From NCBI GenBank assembly GCA_003212625.1, contig QCPI01000001.1, forward strand, positions 124,001 to 188,000: a stretch of 64,000 bases of DNA, in the 5' to 3' direction. How positions within the stretch are numbered: the first letter of the stretch is position 1; each line of letters opens with the position of its first letter. Positions 56,276 through 64,000 of this stretch are shown one piece after another. The notes under the pieces were generated by a model, which was given only the letters and a program-made list of their open reading frames with translations, did not search any database and was not told the origin of the DNA. A program made the translations under genes and the position numbers. The DNA comes from Prochlorococcus sp. AG-436-J02. Lineage in GTDB: Bacteria > Cyanobacteriota > Cyanobacteriia > PCC-6307 > Cyanobiaceae.

Positions 56276-57505
56276 ATGGTAATCCCCCCAAGAAGTGCAT
56301 ATGTGCATATACCTTTTTGCCATAAAAGATGTTTTTACTGTGATTTTTCTATTATCCCTCTAGGTAATAGCGCTGAAATTCCAGGCAGTCCAGGGATAAC
56401 TTCTATTAACGCATATTTGGATTTGCTTCATAGAGAGATCTCAATTGCTCCTATAGGTCCTGCTCTATCAACTGTCTATTTAGGGGGCGGAACGCCTTCG
56501 TTATTGAATAAAAAAGAGGTGGGGGATTTATTGAATAAACTTCAAAAAAAGTTTGGATTTCAGGATGGAGCAGAGATAACTATGGAGGTTGATCCAGCAA
56601 CATTTCTAGAAAATGATCTTAAAGGATATTTAGAAATTGGTATCAATAGATTGAGCTTGGGAGGTCAGTCTTTCGATGACAGTACTTTGGCTTCAATAGG
56701 GAGAAATCATAATCGAACACAATTAATAGAGGCTTGTAATTGGTTAAATAATTTTTTTAAAAATGGAATTTTAAGAAGCTGGAGTCTTGATTTGATTCAA
56801 AATCTTCCAGGGTTAACCGTTGATAAGTGGGTTGAAGAGTTAGACCAAGCAGTTAAGACTGAAGCTCCTCATTTATCAATTTATGACTTAACTATTGAAC
56901 CAGAGACTGTGTTTGGAAGAATGCACAAAAAGGGTAATTTGAATATTCCACTTGAATCTGTGGCTCAAAAAATAGATTTGGAAACTAACAGATATCTTAA
57001 AAATATGGGTTTTTCTCGATACGAGATCTCAAGTTATTCTTTGCCTGGTCATGCCTCTCGTCATAATCGTATGTATTGGAGTGGTTCTGGCTGGTGGGGT
57101 TTTGGGATGGGTGCAACAAGTGCTCCTTGGGGAAAGAGATTTTCTAGGCCTAGAACAATTGCTGGTTATAAAAAATGGGTTGAGCAACAAGAAAGTCATT
57201 TGTTAGAGAAAACTTTATTTATTGAGGAATCAATTCCAATGCCATTGGATGAACTATTGATGATTGGTCTTCGAAGACGTGAAGGTGTTCATTTAGAGGA
57301 GCTGGCCAAAAAATCTGGATGGACACAAAAAGAATGCAATGCAAATTTGCAATTATTGGATAATTATTGGTTTCCTTTTTTAAAGGAAGGATATCTATTG
57401 AGAAAAAATGGAAGATATTATTTGAGTGACCCTAAGGGGATGCAGATTAGCAATCAGATTTTGATTCAGATGTTTTTGTGGTGGGATTCTCTTGAATTAG
57501 ATTAG
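56276..57505 (+). CDS. hemW: HemW-like radical SAM protein (coproporphyrinogen oxidase family)
   Basis: A 409-residue radical SAM protein. The cluster motif is [20 protein letters not shown] (C-x3-C-x2-C). [55 protein letters not shown] and [18 protein letters not shown] follow the HemN/HemW pattern. HemW is a heme chaperone rather than an oxidase in well-studied bacteria. Its 3' end overlaps panB on the other strand by 59 bases. Confidence 0.9.
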   Translation: MVIPPRSAYVHIPFCHKRCFYCDFSIIPLGNSAEIPGSPGITSINAYLDLLHREISIAPIGPALSTVYLGGGTPSLLNKKEVGDLLNKLQKKFGFQDGAEITMEVDPATFLENDLKGYLEIGINRLSLGGQSFDDSTLASIGRNHNRTQLIEACNWLNNFFKNGILRSWSLDLIQNLPGLTVDKWVEELDQAVKTEAPHLSIYDLTIEPETVFGRMHKKGNLNIPLESVAQKIDLETNRYLKNMGFSRYEISSYSLPGHASRHNRMYWSGSGWWGFGMGATSAPWGKRFSRPRTIAGYKKWVEQQESHLLEKTLFIEESIPMPLDELLMIGLRRREGVHLEELAKKSGWTQKECNANLQLLDNYWFPFLKEGYLLRKNGRYYLSDPKGMQISNQILIQMFLWWDSLELD

Positions 57506-58265
57506 TCAATTGAATCCATTTTTTTAAAGCATCGATGCAAAGTTCTCTTCCTGCTAATAAAGGCTTTGCAAAAGGAGGCTGTTCAATTGAAAGGCCAAGA
57601 ATATCAGCTGTAACTCTTACTTGCCCATCGCAATCTGTCCCTGCACCAATTCCAATTACAGGAATGGTTAAATGTTTTCTTAATCTGCTAGCAATTTCTC
57701 CTGGAATATGTTCTAGAACTATTGCAAAACATCCTGATGCTTCAAGCATTTTGGAATCTTCAAGAATTTTATCTTGACTTTCTTTATCTCTTGCTTGAGA
57801 TTTATAACCAAGTTGATGAACTGATTGCGGAGTTAAGCCAAGGTGGCCCATTACAGGGATTCCCATCCTTACAAGTCTTTTAATTACTAATAAAGTCTCA
57901 GGTTCTGCTCCTTCAAGCTTCACAGCTGATGCACAGGAGTTTTTCAGGAGAGTTCCAGCAGCTTCAACAGCTTTCTCTTCTCCACATTGATAACTTAGGA
58001 AAGGTAGATCACAAACTACTAATGGTTGTTTTGATAGTGGTTTACTAAAACCTCTACATACAGCCTTTGTGTGGTGCAGCATTTGATCAAGTGTGACGGG
58101 AAGAGTGGTTGCATGCCCTAAAACAACCATTCCAAGTGAATCTCCAACTAGAACTACATCAGCACCTGAGGCTTCTACTATTGAGGATGAGATAGCATCC
58201 CAAGCAGTTAATACAGTTATCTGTTTGCCCAACTTCTTAAAACGAACCAATTCTGTGGTTTGCAT
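57447..58265 (-). CDS. panB: 3-methyl-2-oxobutanoate hydroxymethyltransferase
   Basis: A 272-residue TIM-barrel enzyme of pantothenate (coenzyme A) synthesis. Motifs: [49 protein letters not shown] and [20 protein letters not shown]. Start ATG 58265. Its last 59 bases lie inside the end of hemW, and it begins 42 bases from the divergent SRP RNA. Confidence 0.94.
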   Translation of the reverse strand: MQTTELVRFKKLGKQITVLTAWDAISSSIVEASGADVVLVGDSLGMVVLGHATTLPVTLDQMLHHTKAVCRGFSKPLSKQPLVVCDLPFLSYQCGEEKAVEAAGTLLKNSCASAVKLEGAEPETLLVIKRLVRMGIPVMGHLGLTPQSVHQLGYKSQARDKESQDKILEDSKMLEASGCFAIVLEHIPGEIASRLRKHLTIPVIGIGAGTDCDGQVRVTADILGLSIEQPPFAKPLLAGRELCIDALKKWIQLTNLIQENPTTKTSESKSDC

Positions 58266-58295
58266 TTAATTCTTTATAACGTGGTTAGCTATTGC

Positions 58296-58301
58296 TAGAA
58301 T
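58296..58301 (+). promoter_or_regulatory. -10 box for the SRP RNA
   Basis: TAGAAT ends about seven bases before the predicted 5' end of ffs, the expected spacing for a -10 element. A clear -35 box is not visible (TTTATA at 58273-58278 is weak). Confidence 0.45.
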
Positions 58302-58307
58302 GTTTTT

Positions 58308-58401
58308 GACTCGGCCCCATGCGGCTGTGACGCCTAAACCTGGTCAGGACCGGAAGGTAGCAGCCACATTGGATGCTCAAAGCAGGCGTGGACTCCGGGT
58401 C
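58308..58401 (+). ncRNA. ffs: Signal recognition particle RNA (4.5S type)
   Basis: The conserved SRP domain IV is present: CTGGTCAGGACCGGAAGG then TAGCAGCC. The ends pair (GACTCGG at 58308-58314 with CCGGGTC at 58395-58401, one G-T), giving a single long hairpin of about 94 nt, typical of bacterial SRP RNA. It binds Ffh and directs membrane-protein insertion. It lies between panB and ftsZ. An ORF over this region (58300-58500) is not a gene. Confidence 0.93.
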
Positions 58402-58427
58402 ACCTTAATCAAGCACTTTAATAAATC

Positions 58428-59537
58428 TCAACGATTTTGTCTTAGACGTAAAAACTCTGGTATAGAGGCCCCTGCTTCCTTAGCTTCAGATTGTTCATAA
58501 AGAGATTGAGGCGAAAGTCTTGATCTATTTCTATCATTTGAATAAATTTGATTACTATCAAATCCAGTCGCAATCACGGTTACTTGAATTTCACCTTCAA
58601 GTTTTTCATCAACAACTGTACCTACAATGATATTTGCTTCTGGATCTACTACATCTGATATAACCTCAGAAGCAGAAGTCATATCTTCCAGAGTCATATC
58701 TTTCCCTCCAGTTATGTTTATTACACAGCCTTTTGCACCATCTATTCGAGCAGCTTCGAGCAGAGGACTATTAATTGCTGCTTGAGCAGCTTCTAGAGCT
58801 CTTGATCTCCCTGAACCTAAACCAATTCCTAAAAGTGCGGTACCAGCTTCCGTCATTACAGATCTAACATCAGCGAAATCTACATTGACTAATCCTGGAC
58901 ATGTAATGATATCGCTTATCCCCTGGACTCCTTTCATTAGAACATCGTCAGCGCTTCTAAAGGCTTCTTGCAAAGGTGCTCCTGAAATCACGTCCTTAAG
59001 TCTGTCGTTTGGTATGACAATTAAAGTGTCTACATTTTCTGCAAGCCTTGCTATGCCTTCATCAGCTTGCCTTAAACGACGTTTCCCTTCAAAACTAAAT
59101 GGCTTGGTAACTATCCCAACTGTAAGCGCACCACTCTCTTTAGCAACCTGTGCAACTACTGGTGCTGCTCCTGTTCCAGTTCCTCCTCCCATTCCAGCGG
59201 CAATAAATACTAGGTCTACACCTTCCAAGGCTTGTTGAAGATCAGTTCTTGATTCCTCTGCTGCCTTTTGTCCAATACTTGGATTGCCTCCTGCTCCAAG
59301 ACCTCTTGTTAAACTTTGACCTAGCTGAACTCTATGAGTTGCAGATGATTGGATCAGAGCTTGAGCATCAGTATTGAGAACTCGATAAGTAACACCATCA
59401 AGATCACTATTGATCATTCGGTTGACGGCATTACTTCCTCCACCCCCAACACCAATAACCTCTATACGTGCAGATTGACTGGGTAGGATTCCTTCATCCA
59501 TGTTGAAACTAGATTTGCTTCCAATTCCCATCACCAT
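58428..59537 (-). CDS. ftsZ: Cell-division GTPase FtsZ
   Basis: A 369-residue tubulin-like protein that forms the division ring. Motifs: [17 protein letters not shown], the GTP-binding signature [17 protein letters not shown] (about 114-130), [15 protein letters not shown] (T7 loop). The C-terminal linker is short and the tail ends [14 protein letters not shown] 59537; ATG 59531 is nearly equivalent. It lies 157 bases after ftsQ, so it may have its own promoter. Confidence 0.97.
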   Translation of the reverse strand: MVMGIGSKSSFNMDEGILPSQSARIEVIGVGGGGSNAVNRMINSDLDGVTYRVLNTDAQALIQSSATHRVQLGQSLTRGLGAGGNPSIGQKAAEESRTDLQQALEGVDLVFIAAGMGGGTGTGAAPVVAQVAKESGALTVGIVTKPFSFEGKRRLRQADEGIARLAENVDTLIVIPNDRLKDVISGAPLQEAFRSADDVLMKGVQGISDIITCPGLVNVDFADVRSVMTEAGTALLGIGLGSGRSRALEAAQAAINSPLLEAARIDGAKGCVINITGGKDMTLEDMTSASEVISDVVDPEANIIVGTVVDEKLEGEIQVTVIATGFDSNQIYSNDRNRSRLSPQSLYEQSEAKEAGASIPEFLRLRQNR

Positions 59538-59694
59538 ATTCAGGATTAGAACTCTTTTTGGGCATTATGAACATCATCCATGGTTTCTGTTGGTTTATTG
59601 GTATAAATTGATTAAGAAATTAATTTCTATAAATGTAAGAAAATCGCTCACAATTCCTTGAAAATTTATCAAAAATCATGTTATAGCAATGCTT

Positions 59695-60528
59695 TTACTC
59701 TTCTTCGAGCACTGTTTTTTCGATTTTTAATATTGGTTTGCTTGGATCTTTAAGGTCCACGATTTTTACTTTTGTGTTGATTAAAAGATTTGGTAATGAT
59801 TGTTGTAGCTGGTTGAGCTTATTAATTTGTTCGATTAATCGATCAGTATCAGAGCCTAAAAGAACTGAATTGAAGTATTCTGTTTTTATGATGATTTCTT
59901 GAAGAGGATTGATTTTGATTTGTTGAAGAGGGCTTTGAAGCAATAATCTATTTTTTATTATTAAAATGATGTCATTTCTTTTATTTTGATTCCAATTATC
60001 TATGAATAATTTTATTTTATTTTTTTTTGATTGATTTACAAATTGAAGTGGTATCCAAGATCCTTCAATATCAATCATCCCTTTCTCAATATTTTTAGAA
60101 AGTAATCGATTTGCAAAAGCAATTGGCTCTCTTTCAATAATATTTAAATGTATTTCAGGTGGAAAAAACTTACGACTGACTGAAATGTCTTTAATTGGAA
60201 GCTTGTTTATTAAATGATATTCAATTTCTTTTGGATTTAATTCCAACAAATTTTTAGGATAAAAAATACTAGTGTTTTTTTGAATATCATTTTTTGTTAA
60301 CCCAGAAAGACCTTTTATTTTAGTTTGCTCAAAACTTATTGGCCTCCAAGCTTGGTTTATAAACGTGAGAAAAAGCAAAATTGAAGAACTTGAAAAAAAA
60401 AGTAATTGCCAAAGTTCAATTAGAAAACTTTTGTTTTTAAAAATATTAGAGACTTTTCTTGTTGATAGTACTTTCTTTTTATTTCGTTTGAGGCGTTGTC
60501 TTCTGGTGTTTGATTTCAAAGGTCGCAT
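59695..60528 (-). CDS. ftsQ: Cell-division protein FtsQ (POTRA-type)
   Basis: A 277-residue bitopic protein. A basic N-terminus (RRQRLKRNKKKVLSTRKV) precedes one helix at about 37-57 (LLFFSSSSILLFLTFINQAW) and a POTRA domain (EQTKIKGLSGLTKNDIQKNT, then FFPPEIHLNIIEREPIAFAN). The sequence is divergent; position, topology and POTRA make the case. Its start overlaps the end of the 60516-60926 gene by 13 bases. Confidence 0.85.
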   Translation of the reverse strand: MRPLKSNTRRQRLKRNKKKVLSTRKVSNIFKNKSFLIELWQLLFFSSSSILLFLTFINQAWRPISFEQTKIKGLSGLTKNDIQKNTSIFYPKNLLELNPKEIEYHLINKLPIKDISVSRKFFPPEIHLNIIEREPIAFANRLLSKNIEKGMIDIEGSWIPLQFVNQSKKNKIKLFIDNWNQNKRNDIILIIKNRLLLQSPLQQIKINPLQEIIIKTEYFNSVLLGSDTDRLIEQINKLNQLQQSLPNLLINTKVKIVDLKDPSKPILKIEKTVLEEE

Positions 60529-60926
60529 CTTGCTTTAGACATAAGTTGATCCATCCATAGTCGAGCTCTTTCGGCATCAGAAAAAGGAACATCTATTTCA
60601 TTTCCAGAACCAACAAGTCTAAGTCGACAACGTCCTTGTGATTCTTTTGTTAAAGGTGCTTCTCCTGAGCTAAGAGCCATTAGCTCAACCATTTCTAATT
60701 TTTTAACTTCGAAAATTGCTTCTTCCTTGAACTTGCCAGCTTCAAAGCTACTCCAGCATAAAAATCCATCTTTTAACCGAGCAGCCCCTGTCCCATCAAG
60801 CTTGGCCAGCTCTGAACCTTTAGCCCAAATCAGATAGAGGCTTTGCCGTCTTCTCTCTAACCAGCCAAGAGCAGTTATAAGAATAAAGACCATTAATAAT
60901 GGCAACCAAAGGAGACCGTGAATCAT
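60516..60926 (-). CDS. Conserved-looking membrane-anchored hypothetical protein
   Basis: A 136-residue protein. An N-terminal helix (LLWLPLLMVFILITALGWLE) precedes a PH-like soluble domain (LDGTGAARLKDGFLCWSSFE, RCRLRLVGSGNEIDVPFSDA). It ends with SDAERARLWMDQLMSK. Family unknown. Its place between ddl and ftsQ in the same direction suggests a wall- or division-linked role, but that is context only. Confidence 0.6.
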   Translation of the reverse strand: MIHGLLWLPLLMVFILITALGWLERRRQSLYLIWAKGSELAKLDGTGAARLKDGFLCWSSFEAGKFKEEAIFEVKKLEMVELMALSSGEAPLTKESQGRCRLRLVGSGNEIDVPFSDAERARLWMDQLMSKARCDL

Positions 60927-60961
60927 TTTTTGAAAAAGAGATATAAAGATGCCATCTTTAA

Positions 60962-62023
60962 TTATTCTCTTGCTATTTCTATGAGACTAGCAACAAGTTT
61001 TTCTAGTTTTAATCCAGAAGCTTCCCATAACATTGGATACATACTTGTATTTGTAAAACCAGGCAGCGTATTAACTTCATTTATATACACTTTTTGTGCA
61101 CTTTCTTCATAGAAGAAATCTACTCTGGCTAGGCCATAAGCATTTATTACTTTACAAGCCTGAATAGCTAATTTTTTTATATGATTAGAAATTTCAGTAT
61201 TTAAATCAGCCGGGATAATTATTTTACTTTGACCTTGATTATATTTTGCTTCATAATTGTACCAATCACTTTGGAATTTAACTTCGCCAATTATGGATGT
61301 ATTCATAATAGATTTCCCTAATACTGCGCATTCAAGTTCTCTTCCATTTATATGCTTTTCTATAATTATTCTGTGATCAAAGGAGGCTGCGTTATTAATT
61401 CCATTTAGTAGTTCTTTTTCAGAGTATGCTTTTGTGATGCCAATAGACGAACCTAAATTAGCTGGCTTTATAAAACAAGGAAAATTAATTGTTTTGCCTA
61501 TATTCTTAATCAAAGATTGAATATACTTAGTATTTTGAATATTTTTCTTTTCTAAACTTATATAAGGAGCTTGTGGAAGATTAAAAGATTCAAATATAGA
61601 TTTCATTGCTATTTTATCCATTCCTAAAGATGAACCCAGTAATCCAGAACCTACAAAAGGTTTTCCAGTTAATTTAAATAATCCTTGAATGACACCATCT
61701 TCTCCATTTGGTCCATGTAATGTAGGGAACCAAATATCAATTTCCTCGTTTATTTTTGGCAAATTAATAAGCTTGTTTGATGGTTCCTTCCCTGAAACCT
61801 TATCAATTAGATCTTTTTCATTCTCAAGAATAATTGATTTTGATGATTTCAAATCCCACCAGAATCCAGACTTATCTATATAAATAGGCATTGTAATGTA
61901 ATATTTTTTATTACCTGAACTATTCAAAGCAGCAAAAATATTTCTTGCCGATTTTATTGATACTTCGTGCTCACTAGATTTACCCCCAAAAATAAGTCCT
62001 ATAACTAATTTATTAATTGCCAT
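60962..62023 (-). CDS. ddl: D-alanine--D-alanine ligase
   Basis: A 353-residue ATP-grasp enzyme joining two D-alanines for peptidoglycan. Motifs: IGLIFGGKSSEHEVSIKSAR, HGPNGEDGVIQGLFKLTGKP, FIKPANLGSSIGITKAYSEK and VYINEVNTLPGFTNTSMYPM. The opposite-strand frames here are shadows. It lies 42 bases after miaB and 35 before the next gene in the unit. Confidence 0.95.
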   Translation of the reverse strand: MAINKLVIGLIFGGKSSEHEVSIKSARNIFAALNSSGNKKYYITMPIYIDKSGFWWDLKSSKSIILENEKDLIDKVSGKEPSNKLINLPKINEEIDIWFPTLHGPNGEDGVIQGLFKLTGKPFVGSGLLGSSLGMDKIAMKSIFESFNLPQAPYISLEKKNIQNTKYIQSLIKNIGKTINFPCFIKPANLGSSIGITKAYSEKELLNGINNAASFDHRIIIEKHINGRELECAVLGKSIMNTSIIGEVKFQSDWYNYEAKYNQGQSKIIIPADLNTEISNHIKKLAIQACKVINAYGLARVDFFYEESAQKVYINEVNTLPGFTNTSMYPMLWEASGLKLEKLVASLIEIARE

Positions 62024-62065
62024 ATTTTTAATAGAAAATCTATTTTTTTATTTGGATAAAGAAAT

Positions 62066-63457
62066 TTATACTAAAGTACCAGTTAAAGAAAATGCTCGAA
62101 TATCCTTGATTCTTGTTTTTATCAGTTCACCTGGTTTATGTGACTTACCATCTTTTGATGAGCTTGGAAAGAATGTAAGGCGATTTGTGCGAGTTCTTCC
62201 CATTAATTGGGAACTATCTTTGGGATTAATATTCTCTATAAGTATTTCTTGTAATGAGTCTTTGTATCTTAGGTTCTTTTCCTTTGCGATTCCCTCAACT
62301 AAAGAGTTAATTTCTTTAAGTCTTCGGATTTTTATTTCTTCTGGAATTTGATTAGGCCATTTTGCTGCTGGAGTATTTGGTCGAGGAGAGTATGCAGCAG
62401 TATTAACATGATCAAATTTAATATCATCAATTATTGATAAAGTCTCTTCAAATTCTAATTTTGTTTCTCCTGGGAATGCAACAATTGCATCAGCACTAAT
62501 GGAAGACTTAGGCATTTTTTCTTTTATATAGTTTGTAATTGCTTTATAGTCTTGAATTGTATAACCTCTAGCCATTTTCTTTAGTATTTGATTGCTTCCA
62601 CTTTGAAATGGGATATGAAAATGTTCACAAACTTTTGGCAGTTTAGCGCAAACATCTATTAATTTTTTAGTGAAATATCTAGGATGACTAGTTGCAAATC
62701 TAATACGTTCAATTCCATCTATATCATGTATGTATTCTAATAAATATGAGAGTGTTATTTGGTTTAAAATATTATGATCACCAGCTTTAAAATCTCTGCC
62801 ATAAGCATCTATATTTTGGCCTAAAAGAGTTATCTCTTTGTAGCCATTTCTTGCTAAATCTTCTATTTCATTTTTAATAGCATGTGGTGAACGTGATTGC
62901 TCCTTCCCCCTAACTGAAGGAACTACACAATAAGTACAACGTTCATTGCATCCATAAATGATATTAACCCAACCGCAAATAGTACTATCTCTTCTAGCAG
63001 TAGTTATGTCCTCTAATATGTGTAATTCTTCGGTTGCTAAAACTTGCTGTCCATTGTCAACTTGATTAAGCAGAGTTTCTAATCTATTTGCATGCTGTGG
63101 CCCCATTACGAGATCTATTTCTGGGACTCTTCTTAATAGTGCCTCTCCTTCTTGTTGAGCTAAGCAACCCGCAATTATGATCTTTAAATGTGGTAGTAAT
63201 TGTTTTCTGCGTGCTTGCTTTCCCAAATAGCTATAAACTTTTTGTTCGGCATTATCTCGTATCGTACATGTGTTATAGATAATTAGATCAGCTTTTAGTT
63301 CCTCTAGTGCAGGCTGATATCCCATTTTTTGTAATATTCCTGCCATCCTTTCTGAATCTGCTTTATTCATTTGGCAGCCAAAGGTTGTAATCCAATAACT
63401 ACCTCTCAGGTTCTCAATATAAGTGGGTGTTTTTGTTGGGAGTTGTACTGTTGTCAT
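62066..63457 (-). CDS. miaB: tRNA-2-methylthio-N6-isopentenyladenosine synthase
   Basis: A 463-residue radical SAM methylthiotransferase acting on A37 of tRNAs. N-terminal UPF0004 domain: [31 protein letters not shown]-like. Radical SAM motif: [20 protein letters not shown] (C-x3-C-x2-C). C-terminal TRAM domain. Complete. It heads the leftward row miaB-ddl-unknown-ftsQ-ftsZ and is preceded by tRNA-His. Confidence 0.96.
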   Translation of the reverse strand: MTTVQLPTKTPTYIENLRGSYWITTFGCQMNKADSERMAGILQKMGYQPALEELKADLIIYNTCTIRDNAEQKVYSYLGKQARRKQLLPHLKIIIAGCLAQQEGEALLRRVPEIDLVMGPQHANRLETLLNQVDNGQQVLATEELHILEDITTARRDSTICGWVNIIYGCNERCTYCVVPSVRGKEQSRSPHAIKNEIEDLARNGYKEITLLGQNIDAYGRDFKAGDHNILNQITLSYLLEYIHDIDGIERIRFATSHPRYFTKKLIDVCAKLPKVCEHFHIPFQSGSNQILKKMARGYTIQDYKAITNYIKEKMPKSSISADAIVAFPGETKLEFEETLSIIDDIKFDHVNTAAYSPRPNTPAAKWPNQIPEEIKIRRLKEINSLVEGIAKEKNLRYKDSLQEILIENINPKDSSQLMGRTRTNRLTFFPSSSKDGKSHKPGELIKTRIKDIRAFSLTGTLV

Positions 63458-63535
63458 TAATAGCTTACTTTTTGTTTTTTCTTGAACTAAAAGAACCTTG
63501 TGAAATTTATGTTAAAAAGTAAATAGTTTCTAAAG

Positions 63536-63609
63536 GGCGAGCGAGGGGATTCGAACCCCCGAATAGCGGCGCCACAAGCCGCTGCCTTAACCACTTGGCG
63601 ACGCCCGCC
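63536..63609 (-). tRNA. tRNA-His (GTG)
   Basis: Read leftward: acceptor GCGGGCG with CGCTCGC (one G-T pair), anticodon stem GCGGC/GCCGC with loop TTGTGGC (anticodon GTG), T arm with TTCGAAT. An encoded G-1 (63609) opposes C73 (63536), the identity element of tRNA-His. CCA not encoded. Confidence 0.94.
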
Positions 63610-63814
63610 TTGTGTCTTTAATCTACCAATTGATTTGTCATTTTGAAATTCTTAAATGACTTTGGTAAACAAATTTTGTCTGTAATTATTGTAGGTAGGA
63701 AGGTTTAAAATATCACTTTTTATATCTTGATCACAACGCAATTGATAGGTATTGCAGTTAGTGTGGAATAAGTACCCGGCTTAATATGACCTCGGGATTG
63801 CAATTTATTCGAAA

Positions 63815-64000
63815 GTGAATTTCGCGAAAAATGTTGAATTGATTGTAAGTTCTCCAAAGTCTGGTTGTATAAACGTTCTTGTTCCAAGATGTTTAATTGG
63901 TAATGGACAAGATGTTTTAGGAGTGTCAACTGATAATGAGGGTTTATGTCCTCTTCAAGTTGAGTGGAGGGATGGAAAGATTTCCTCAATTAAAGGATTA
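63815..64000 (+). CDS. 5' part of a gene cut by the window edge, possibly amidohydrolase-like
   Basis: The frame is open from a TAA at 63782-63784 to the end of the window; the first usable start is GTG 63815, giving 62 codons (VNFAKNVELIVSSPKSGCIN... then GLCPLQVEWRDGKISSIKGL). The phrase LQVEWRDGKISSI resembles the N-terminal beta strands of dihydroorotase/amidohydrolase-type enzymes. That assignment is tentative because the catalytic part is outside. The leftward frame over the same region (63720-63989) is a shadow. Confidence 0.6.
   Translation, partial: MNFAKNVELIVSSPKSGCINVLVPRCLIGNGQDVLGVSTDNEGLCPLQVEWRDGKISSIKGL

Noticed and set aside
58300-58500. 66-codon ORF near panB/ftsZ
   Set aside because: It covers the SRP RNA gene and the end of ftsZ; the conserved feature here is the RNA.
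63720-63989. 89-codon leftward frame at the right edge
   Set aside because: It lies opposite a frame with better composition (GTG 63815) and has no recognisable features.

Overview
The window reads as a compact, AT-rich (by eye about two-thirds A+T) marine picocyanobacterial chromosome, most likely Prochlorococcus. The evidence is: kaiB and kaiC next to rplU/rpmA with no kaiA between them; an NblS-type kinase beside purD; a tandem cassette of four tiny high-light-inducible (Hli) genes; a ClpP/ClpR pair; cyanobacteria-restricted families (DUF3386, DUF1825, DUF3086, DUF3119, the photosystem II S4-domain protein, a PIN/TRAM membrane protein); and very small intergenic gaps. A low-light-I (NATL-like) strain fits the base composition and the hli cassette, but that is inference. 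I see no insertion sequence, prophage or CRISPR array.

Layout. 1-6.2 kb is a loosely packed accessory stretch: small membrane or hypothetical genes, a DUF3386 gene, the four-gene hli cassette with its terminator, and about 1 kb with no convincing gene (1411-2403). 6.2-21.3 kb is mostly housekeeping: an EamA transporter, murD, tRNA-Val, the PSII S4 protein, serA-prmA-petF, a pentapeptide-repeat protein and RNase Z, a SpoIID-like protein, truB, a methyltransferase, and rplU-rpmA. 21.4-25.4 kb holds kaiB and kaiC converging on nblS, with one inverted repeat spanning both stop codons. 25.4-34 kb has purD and purC, divergently placed, followed by an outer-membrane operon: bamA-lpxC-fabZ-lpxA-lpxB-msrA. 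34-45.3 kb has pepA, a GIY-YIG protein, DUF1825-tyrS-pyrF, plsY, DUF3086-DUF3119-MlaE permease-GPH symporter, tRNA-Gly and glgX. 45.3-49.4 kb is a second stretch of small genes: HU, several one- or two-helix membrane proteins and a solitary Hli. 49.5-51.5 kb is a glycosyltransferase plus an initiating sugar transferase. 51.5-64 kb is cobD-ilvC, clpP-clpR-PIN/TRAM, hemW overlapping panB, the SRP RNA (ffs), a cell-division/wall cluster (miaB, ddl, unknown, ftsQ, ftsZ, all leftward), tRNA-His, and the first 62 codons of an unrecognised or amidohydrolase-like gene at the right edge.

How it fits together. Lipid A and outer-membrane assembly genes are packed into one transcription unit, division and wall genes into another. 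Clock output (KaiC) and light-stress signalling (NblS) are physically coupled tail to tail. Convergent gene pairs are either separated by perfect hairpins acting as two-way terminators or overlap at their stop codons. No clear new biological system is present. The most useful leads are an apparent AUU/AUC start for cobD, overlapping small-ORF pairs missed by length cut-offs, a minimal clock with an altered KaiC tail, a truncated NdhF-like protein, and very long perfect hairpins between convergent genes.
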